A program made the position numbers and the translations under genes. A stretch of 64,000 nucleotides of DNA, taken from positions 799,316 to 863,315 of the forward strand of contig UWYS01000009.1 of NCBI GenBank assembly GCA_900291925.1, written 5' to 3'. This document shows positions 56,973 to 64,000 of this stretch, piece after piece. Below the pieces are notes generated by a model. The model searched no databases, had not been told where the DNA came from, and saw only the letters and a list, made by a program, of their open reading frames with translations. Origin of the DNA: Thecaphora thlaspeos (Eukaryota > Basidiomycota > Ustilaginomycetes > Urocystidales > Glomosporiaceae). Position 1 is the stretch's first letter; every line of letters begins with the position of its first letter.

Positions 56973-59053
56973 ATGTCGCTCCCACCATCCCACTTTCAGC
57001 CACAGCAGGGCGGCCCGTGGCTACAACAGGGTCAGCAGCAGAGCCAGCCTCAGCACGGATCGCCGCAGCACCAGCAGCCGAATCTATACGGCTCACCGCC
57101 CAACACCGACTATCTCGCCTCGTTTGCACAGCAGTCCTATCCTGTAGCCCAATCCCAACCCGAACCTCAGCAGCAACACCAACAGCAGCAGCATTCATCC
57201 TTGCAGAGCAGCGACGCCAGCATTGGCGGCGGCGCGCTCCCTGCATCCTTCTTCGAGGTACCCTTTGACCTCGGCGACGGGCACGGCGCACATCCGCCCA
57301 TCGACGTCTCCTTCGATCCGCTCCACGGTCTTCCAGACATGAGCGCTGACATCTTCATGTCTCCGCCGCCTCCTGTTGGTGGCAGTCATCAACACCAACA
57401 GCAACACCCACAGCAGTCTTTCGGCGGTAGCAGCTACGACGCGCCACCTTTCATCGTCCCGTCGCAGAACTCGATGGTCGCTCCGCTGCACAACCAGCAG
57501 TTCCATCAGCAGCAAGGAGGGGGATCATCCATTCCTCCGGACTTTGCCGCAGAGCTCGCCAGCTTCCAGGCCAGCTTCGGCCTCGACCCGGAGCCCCAGT
57601 CCCAGTCGCTCCAGGCGCAACAGACCGCCGGCACTTCGCAACTGCCCAGTGGCTCGCCACCAGCGACCTCTACGACGGCGGACGGCAAGCCGAAGCCCAA
57701 GAAGGCGTCGAAACCCAAGGCGCCAAAGAAGGATGCAGCGGCCAAGGACAAGGACGGGACCAAGGGCAAGGACAAGGAGAAGAAGCCAGCCAACCCGAAG
57801 GCGGCTTCAAAGGCAAAGGACAAGGACAAGGATGGGCAGGGCGCCGAGGAGACCCAACGCGAGGCGCCAGCAGCAGGAACGCCGACGGCTGCGGCGGGGA
57901 CAGGGACAGCACCAGCAGCAGCCGACGAAACAGCAGCGACAGGAGCACCGAAGCCAAAGCCCAAGAAGAGCAAGGCCAAGCCAAAGGATTCCAGCGTCGG
58001 CGCCGAAGCAGGGATCGCGGACAGCGCCGGTGCTGCCGTCTCCTCGTCTGCTCCTTCGCCGGCGCCGGCCAAGCCAAAGAAGAGCAAGAAAAAGGCCGCC
58101 GCAGCAACAGAGGGCGGTGCGGACGCTACCAAGGCTGGCACTGCTGTCAGCGAAGCTTCCGCCTCTGCTACAGCCACTCCCCTGTCCGCCCCCTCGCCAG
58201 CAGGCGGCGCGCCGTCCTCGCCCGCGCGTCCGTCGAAGGGGACGCCGTCCAAGCGTGCCGCCGGCACTGCTGCTTCGGGGGGTGGCAAGAAACGCATGCG
58301 GTCCATCTCGCGGCTCTCTTCGCTTGGACCGGGTCGCGATCATGATACCGCCACGCCTACTTTTGTGCGGCCGGGGGCGAAAGAGGACGACGAGATCGTA
58401 GTTGGACCTTCTTCGCCCGTGCACGCGCAGGGACAAAAGGCAGCAGGGGGAGACGAGGAGGAAGAGGGCGATGAAGTCGAGGTTGAGGCCGACGACGGAG
58501 ACGACGAGCTGCGAGGTGGCGATTACGAGGATCAGGAGAGGATCTATGCGGCGCAACAGAGGAACATGGGGTGAGTCGCTCTCGTGGATTGGCTTGGTTT
58601 GGTTTCGTCTCGGGGCTGCTCTTGCTCAGTCGATGCGCCCTCTCTGCTCACACGAATACCGTCTTTCTTTTTGGCTTGTTCTGGTGAGCGACGCGCAGAC
58701 TGCTGTCGATGGTGATGACGGCCCCGCAACTGGACCGGCACATGGCATCGCGACGCGGAGCGCTGAACAAGACGTCGGTGCGCAAACTGATGAACCACGT
58801 GCTGCAGCAGAGCGTGAACGCGCACGTGACGATGGTGACGGCGGGCGTGGCCAAGATCTTTGTGGGAGAGATTGTCGAGGAGGCGAGGCGGGTGCAGGAG
58901 GAAAGGGGAGGGCGCGAGGGCGCGCTCAGGCCGTGGCACCTGCTGGAGGCGTACAGGAGGTACAAGGTCAAGAGGGAGAGGCCGGGTCTCTTTCCACCCG
59001 GAAGGGAGGGGACCGGAGCGGCGGGCATGGGTAAGAGGAGGAGGATGTTCTGA
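56973..59053 (+). CDS. TAF11: Transcription initiation factor TFIID subunit 11 (TAF11)
   Basis: Exons 56973-58570 and 58699-59053 (GTGAGT...CAG, phase 2) give 650 aa. The conserved part is all in exon 2 and resembles the TAF11/hTAFII28 histone fold: LNKTSVRKLMNHVL, NAHVTMVTAGVAKIFVGEIVEEA and LRPWHLLEAYRRYK, ending in a basic GKRRRMF tail. TAF11 dimerises with TAF13 inside TFIID at RNA polymerase II promoters. The first about 530 residues are unusual in size: a Gln/Pro/Ser-rich segment (to about 230), then a Lys/Ala/Pro-rich segment with many KPKK repeats, then an acidic stretch (EEEEGDEVEVEADDGDDE) just before the fold. Most TAF11 proteins are much shorter. Whether the N-terminal part is always included depends on the start; MSLPPSHF is the first in-frame ATG. 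Confidence 0.88.
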
Positions 59054-60051
59054 TCATGTCTTTGTCGGTGCACTTGATGGAGTGCTATTCAAGATTCTTG
59101 ATCCTATCAGCAAAGGCAACCATCGCTGGCGGTGTCCGGACGAAGTGCCGCTGTACTCGACGTGTGCAACTTGCTCGTTACCGCCTTTCCGCCTCCCGTA
59201 TATGTATATGCTATCCTGCGTGACAAGTGCTGCGTCGCCCGACGTACAGCTGCGTATCTCGACCGCTACGGGCAGAGGCAGAGGCAGAGATGCGGTGCGT
59301 GCGCCGACGTTGAGATTTTGCTTGCTTGCGCTTATCGCGTCTGCGGGGAAAAGGCAAAAAAAGGATGAAAAATATAAAATTGTAAAGTTAACCCAACGCG
59401 CTGGCAGACAGACGGACAGGCCAAATCGCGAGGGGCATGCCGGAAAAGCAAGGCAAAGGCAAGGCGCAGCAGGGAAAAAGGCAGGCAGGGTCCTCTCCGC
59501 CTCGACCGCGCGCACGCCGGGGGTGTGTGTGTGTGTGGGCTGGTTTGGCTCGCCTCGCCTCGCCTCGCCTCTGATCCACCATCCACCATCCACCATCCAC
59601 CATCCATCGTCGTCGTCGTCGTCGTCGTCGTCCCTCTCCCTCTCCCTCTCCCTCGTCCACGCCTCCCCTGCCTGCATCACAACGCTCAACACTCGACACT
59701 CTCGTGACTGCTTCCCATCAGATCCTCCCGTCTCGTCTCCCTTTGCTTTCTCGATACCCGCCCCACACAGTCAGGCGCCCTTTTGCGCAGTCGCCGCCGT
59801 GGACCGCTTTCTCGTGCTGCATCCACTCGACGCACATTCAGGCAAGCGCCATTCACTCGACACACATTACTGGCAGCAGCACTCCGCGCCCCCCTTCCAG
59901 CCACCGCTTCGCTGACGTCAGCCATCTCACGCCCTCCCATCAACTCTAGGGCCTCGCCGCTGCCTCGACTCCTCCACGCACGTAGAAGCGACGTACGCCA
60001 ACGCTGCGCGCGCACACAGTCTCGCGCGGCTAGCACACCGTCGCCGCCGCA
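59054..60051. promoter_or_regulatory. TAF11 3' region and PTC7 upstream region with microsatellites
   Basis: No gene is seen. The segment 59520-59660 is a mosaic of short repeats: (GT)n at about 59523-59538, CTCGC pentamers (about 59548-59571), ATCCACC heptamers (about 59576-59606), GTC triplets (about 59607-59631) and CTCTCC hexamers (about 59632-59653). Confidence 0.6.
59523..59653. repeat. Compound microsatellite block
   Basis: Five different short tandem repeats follow one another almost without spacer (GT, CTCGC, ATCCACC, GTC, CTCTCC), upstream of the PTC7-like gene. Confidence 0.85.
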
Positions 60052-63000
60052 ATGACCAAGCTCCCGCGCCATGCCTTCTTCGCCAGGACCGCCGCCGCAC
60101 CCGCACCCTTTCCCTCACGCTCCGCCGCCGCCGCCGCCGCCTCTCTCCTCACAAAGACGCGCCGCGGCGCACAGCTGCGCGCCCATCGCGCGCACACGCT
60201 AGCATCCCCCTCTTCCGAGTACGCCGCTGCCCCCGCCAGCTCCACGCCGCACGCTGCTGCCAACAGCGCCCTCCCCGGCGCCGAAGCGACGCCGCTGCCA
60301 CAACCAACGCAACCCTCATCCTCCTCGCTCGCCGGTCCCTCGATTTCAGAGGCGGCATCGACGACGACATCGGCGGCGGCGTGGAGCGGAGCAGACTCGA
60401 GCTTCCCTCCCGGTCCCTCAAGCAACGGCGCGTCTGCCGCAAGCGTCACCTCCGCCGCCGCCGCCACCACCCACACCAGCCGCTCTGGCCAGCTTCATCC
60501 CAACCACCCCCACAACGCCATCGTCTATGGTCCAGAGCTTCCGCCATCATGGCTGTCGTCCGGCGGAGTTCTGGGCGCAACGGAAGCATCGTCGGCGTTG
60601 CCCAGCGATGCCGCTGGCTCCAGCAGCGGCGGCGGTGCAGCGCGCGTCCAAGCGACCGCGCGCCACCTGTCGTCGGTATCGACCGCGGCCAGTCTGACGG
60701 CAATACGCGCCATGGCGGCCGCCAGTTCGCTCAACCTCGCCTCGCAGAGGTACTACTCCGCGACGAGATCGGGTGGCGTCCCGTCCACCGCCTCGACCCA
60801 TGCCTCTGGCTCTGCCAGCCTTCTGTCTGCAGCTGCATCGACCGCCTCGGCGCTCTCGGCGGCCGCGGCCAGGAACGCCGCGCTGCTCCACAGCAGTCAT
60901 CCGGGCGTCGGCCTGCCCGCCTACATCTTTCCGCCGCACCGCCTCTCCTATCACCACAACCACTGGCGGCAGCAGCAGCAGCAGCGACGCAACCTCTCGC
61001 TCTCGAGATCCGGGACGGTCAACGACGCCCACGCCCGAGCAGTGTCGCCGCCCTACTACCTCGAGCCCTCCTCGTCCTCTTTGCGGTTGTCGGCCTTCAC
61101 TCTGACCTCAAACTCGCCCTCGGCACCCGATGCGGTCACAGCTTCGGCGAGCACAGCACCTCCGTCCGAGTCATCGCGTACCCCTGTGCCCTCGGGCGCG
61201 TCAGCCTCTGGGTCACGGACCATCTGGACCGGCCAGCGTCCGGACGACGACGCCGCTCTTCCGGTGGAGCTCGACGTCCTTGCGGACGAGCACGCCGCCA
61301 GCCTGGTCCACCAGATGGACGCGCTCGACCGGCACACGAGCGTGCTCTCTGACACGGCCGTGGACCTCGAAGCAACGCAACCAATCCGCTTTGGCTCGTC
61401 CGCTGCCTTGGGCCGTTCCGCCAATCACTCCTCGCCACAGCAGGCGTCGCCGCCGACGAGACACCACCACTTGGCGGCACGGAGGGCGCTTCGACACGTG
61501 CTGCGGGCAGACGACCACGGGCAGGGTCAGATGATGGTCGGCGCACCTTGCAGAGCGTCTCACCTGCCCCTCCCGAGCACCGGTCTGATGCTCGGGCCCA
61601 AGCCGCTGTCGTTCAGCTCGAGCTCCAGCGGCTCATCGTCGTCGGTGTCACCGTCCACATCGGGCTCCCCGTCGCCTTCTCTGCCACCGCCGTTCGGCGA
61701 CGCCTCTCCGTCGTCGTCGCAGCAGTCGCTAACCTGGTCATCGTCCTCTGGCGGCGGCGGCGGTGTCGGTGCGTCGCCGGCCACTGCGGCGCGCTTCCGA
61801 CTCGCGCCCTCGACGTCTTCCCACAATGCTCTGGTCGGACAAGGTGGGGGCAGCGGCAACAGTACGCCGCTCTCTTCATCACCGCCTTCGTCTACCTCGT
61901 CAAACGCGCTCGCCGAGCTGATGCTGCTGGGTAAGGCCTCTGCGGTCGCCAGCGCGAGCGGCAGTGGTGGCGCCGCAGCCGCCGCCTCGTCGTTGGTGGC
62001 CCGCCTCTCGGCATCATCGGCGCTTGCCGGATCGGGCGACGCGGACCAGGGTCCCGGCCTCCCACCGCTGTGGGCGCGGGCGTTTTTGATGCCGCGCAAT
62101 CGCAAGGTCAACTTTACGTTTGAGCATGGCGCCTACGGCATCCCGAAGCGGCATCCATGGGCGGCCGTCCGCGGCAAGGGCGACATCAAGGGCAAGCAAA
62201 AGGCCGTAGATGCCGAGGCCGAAGGTGCCGCCGGCGCCTCGTCGACGCCGGCGGGCCTCTCCGGCATATTGGCGGCCGCCGCCGACTTCCTCACCGGCTC
62301 TCCCTCGGCCTCTGCCCCGTCACCGCCGCGGTCGCAGCAGAGGCTGGGTTCGGCGGGAGCGGCTTCGGCCCACGCCAACGCGAACGGGAGTGGGCGGCAG
62401 CGTGGGCTCAACTCGTCGATCCGCAAGAACGGGCGCATCATCCAGGACCGACTGGGCTCGGTCCAGGTCGGCGAGGACGCCTACTTCCTGCGGCCGGACT
62501 CGCTCGGCGTCGCGGACGGCGTCGGCGGCTGGGCGTCGCGGCAGGGTGCGGATCCGGCGCTGTTCTCTCGGCTGCTGATGCACTTTTGCGCGGCCGAGCT
62601 GGCACGTTTCGACGACGCGACGAGCGACCAGCTGGCGGCCGAGGGTGGACGGTTGCTGCACGAGTGGGAGACGGTCGATCCGGTCGAGGTGATGCACACG
62701 GCGTGGGAGCGGTGCGTGTGTGCTTCGCGGCGCGAGGGGATCCTGGGCAGCTCGACGGCGCTGATCGCCCTGCTGCGCGGCGACGAGCTGCGCATCGCCA
62801 ACCTGGGCGACTGCGTGCTGCTCATCATCCGCGCGGGCGAGCTGCTGTTCCGCTCGACGGAGCAGCAGCACTCGTTCAACTTCCCCGTCCAGCTGGGCAT
62901 GATGGGCCACACGACGGACTCGGTCTCGCTCGCGGCGGACCGGACGCTGGCGCGCGAAGGCTACCTCCAGTCCGGAGCCAAGGACGACCTGGACGACGAA

Positions 63001-63579
63001 GCGCTCGAGCCGCTGGGGACGTCGCGCACCAGGAACCAGCAAGCGTCCTCCGCATCGACTGGAGCGAACGCGACCGAGGCGGGCGGCGAAGAAGACGAAG
63101 CGGAATGGGACGAACCGCGCCGCGATGCCGGACGGTGGTCGGTGCAGGTACAGAAGGGGGACATTATCATTGTCGGCTCCGACGGACTGGTGGACAACTT
63201 ATTCGACGAAGACATTGTCGAGGAAGTACGACGCTTCGCCCCACCCCCACCGTCGTCGTCGTCGTCGAGTGGCGCAGAGGTGGAGGGATGGTACGACCTT
63301 CCAGGCGACTTTGACCCGCAACTCCTGTCGGAAGCGCTGTGCAGTCGCGCCAAAGCGGTGAGCGAAGATTCGCGCGCCGTTAGCTCGCCCTTCCAGCAGA
63401 GGGCGATGGAAGAGGGTCTGCACTACGTCGGTGGGAAACATGATGATATATCGGTCGTCGTCGCTGTCGTGGGAGAGGGAGCGATGGTGGAAACGGAGGA
63501 GGATGGAGAGGGAGCGACTGATATACCTCGACGTGACGAGACGAGCAGGTGGCAAGGTGCCATGGTGAACGTCTCGTGA
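60052..63579 (+). CDS. PTC7: PTC7-like protein phosphatase 2C
   Basis: A single exon of 1175 aa. The PP2C catalytic part lies in the last third. It shows VGEDAYF (about 806), the metal-binding ADGVGGW (about 822), GSSTALIALL and ANLGDCVLLIIR, GSDGLVDNLFD (about 1042) and KHDDISVVVA (about 1129). The ADGVGGW and GDIIIVGSDGLVDN forms are those of the Ptc7/SpoIIE-like branch. Ptc7 is a mitochondrial Mg/Mn-dependent Ser/Thr phosphatase that in yeast activates the coenzyme Q complex through Coq7. The N-terminus is rich in Arg, Ala and Ser with few acidic residues, which fits import. About 700 residues of Ser/Ala/Gly low-complexity sequence follow, an extension yeast Ptc7 lacks. A shorter product from an internal ATG is possible. 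The stop lies about 240 bp from the telomere repeats. Confidence 0.85.
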   Translation: MTKLPRHAFFARTAAAPAPFPSRSAAAAAASLLTKTRRGAQLRAHRAHTLASPSSEYAAAPASSTPHAAANSALPGAEATPLPQPTQPSSSSLAGPSISEAASTTTSAAAWSGADSSFPPGPSSNGASAASVTSAAAATTHTSRSGQLHPNHPHNAIVYGPELPPSWLSSGGVLGATEASSALPSDAAGSSSGGGAARVQATARHLSSVSTAASLTAIRAMAAASSLNLASQRYYSATRSGGVPSTASTHASGSASLLSAAASTASALSAAAARNAALLHSSHPGVGLPAYIFPPHRLSYHHNHWRQQQQQRRNLSLSRSGTVNDAHARAVSPPYYLEPSSSSLRLSAFTLTSNSPSAPDAVTASASTAPPSESSRTPVPSGASASGSRTIWTGQRPDDDAALPVELDVLADEHAASLVHQMDALDRHTSVLSDTAVDLEATQPIRFGSSAALGRSANHSSPQQASPPTRHHHLAARRALRHVLRADDHGQGQMMVGAPCRASHLPLPSTGLMLGPKPLSFSSSSSGSSSSVSPSTSGSPSPSLPPPFGDASPSSSQQSLTWSSSSGGGGGVGASPATAARFRLAPSTSSHNALVGQGGGSGNSTPLSSSPPSSTSSNALAELMLLGKASAVASASGSGGAAAAASSLVARLSASSALAGSGDADQGPGLPPLWARAFLMPRNRKVNFTFEHGAYGIPKRHPWAAVRGKGDIKGKQKAVDAEAEGAAGASSTPAGLSGILAAAADFLTGSPSASAPSPPRSQQRLGSAGAASAHANANGSGRQRGLNSSIRKNGRIIQDRLGSVQVGEDAYFLRPDSLGVADGVGGWASRQGADPALFSRLLMHFCAAELARFDDATSDQLAAEGGRLLHEWETVDPVEVMHTAWERCVCASRREGILGSSTALIALLRGDELRIANLGDCVLLIIRAGELLFRSTEQQHSFNFPVQLGMMGHTTDSVSLAADRTLAREGYLQSGAKDDLDDEALEPLGTSRTRNQQASSASTGANATEAGGEEDEAEWDEPRRDAGRWSVQVQKGDIIIVGSDGLVDNLFDEDIVEEVRRFAPPPPSSSSSSGAEVEGWYDLPGDFDPQLLSEALCSRAKAVSEDSRAVSSPFQQRAMEEGLHYVGGKHDDISVVVAVVGEGAMVETEEDGEGATDIPRRDETSRWQGAMVNVS

Positions 63580-63815
63580 TCGCCGCTCCGTCGCTATTCC
63601 CGTCGAAACTGAGAGAACCCCTCGCATGACACTACAACTGTACCACCTACCATCTCGTCACTTCATCTTGTATCACGGTCCCTCAGATTATATCCGTGAC
63701 CGTTCCTCGTACCTCGCCGCGACTCTGAAAGCCGGCCGTCGAGACCCATGCGGAACTCGAGGACCAGAGCGGTCCATAGTTTGATGACATAGTTGGGATC
63801 AAGGGTTCCAATCAC
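63580..63815. other. Short subtelomeric spacer
   Basis: Only 236 bp of unique-looking sequence lie between the PTC7 stop codon and the first telomere repeat. No subtelomeric repeat or helicase gene is seen. Confidence 0.7.
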
Positions 63816-64000
63816 AGGGTTAGGGTTAGGGTTAGGGTTAGGGTTAGGGTTAGGGTTAGGGTTAGGGTTAGGGTTAGGGTTAGGGTTAGGGTTAGGGTTA
63901 GGGTTAGGGTTAGGGTTAGGGTTAGGGTTAGGGTTAGGGTTAGGGTTAGGGTTAGGGTTAGGGTTAGGGTTAGGGTTAGGGTTAGGGTTAGGGTTAGGTT
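63816..64000 (+). repeat. Telomere, (TTAGGG)n
   Basis: About 30 tandem TTAGGG units run to the window end, with the G-rich strand pointing outwards, as expected of a right chromosome end. The last few bases (GGTTAGGTT) are slightly irregular. Confidence 0.98.

Overview
This window is the right-hand end of a GC-rich fungal chromosome, almost certainly from a basidiomycete and plausibly a smut-type fungus (Ustilaginomycotina). It ends in about 30 copies of TTAGGG (63816-64000). Genes have short spliceosomal introns of about 80-180 bp. One gene is the spermidine synthase-saccharopine dehydrogenase fusion known from basidiomycetes. Several proteins carry the long low-complexity Ser/Gly/Gln/Ala regions common in such genomes. 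Species cannot be set from the sequence alone.

Left core block (0.8-20.7 kb): STE24 CAAX protease (+), a small secreted protein (+), a mannose-6-phosphate isomerase broken by several frameshifts (+), mitochondrial elongation factor G MEF1 (-), a large C2H2/fungal-trans-domain transcription factor (-) and condensin subunit SMC2 (+). The SMC2 upstream region holds a striking series of CGCG-rich palindromes and two MluI cell-cycle boxes.

Accessory block (21-48 kb): an island almost free of CpG (about 21.16-23.98 kb) contains a decayed ClpX-like AAA+ gene. It is followed by a family of secreted proteins with a shared two-exon structure. Three copies lie on the + strand (24.1-30.6 kb) and two on the - strand (43.6-47.6 kb). 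Two copies are intact (425 and 443 aa) and three are disrupted. About 10 kb of sequence with no convincing gene (30.6-40.5 kb), enriched in the heptamer TACTGTA, separates the arrays, along with a Zn2Cys6 transcription factor gene (40.6-42.5 kb).

Right core block (48.3-63.6 kb): IRC3-like mitochondrial helicase (-), a probable CENP-K/Sim4 kinetochore subunit (+), the SPE3-LYS9 fusion (-), TAF11 (+) and a PTC7-like PP2C phosphatase (+). The phosphatase stop codon is only about 240 bp from the telomere repeats, so there is no buffering subtelomere here. The repeat- and effector-like material sits internally instead.

The housekeeping genes work in unrelated pathways: prenyl-protein processing, mitochondrial translation and DNA maintenance, condensation, transcription initiation, and lysine/polyamine synthesis. 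They look like ordinary neighbours rather than a pathway cluster. The best candidate for undescribed biology is the secreted protein family, together with the CpG-depleted island beside it. All exon limits were read by eye from splice consensus, reading frame and family resemblance; no search or alignment was run.
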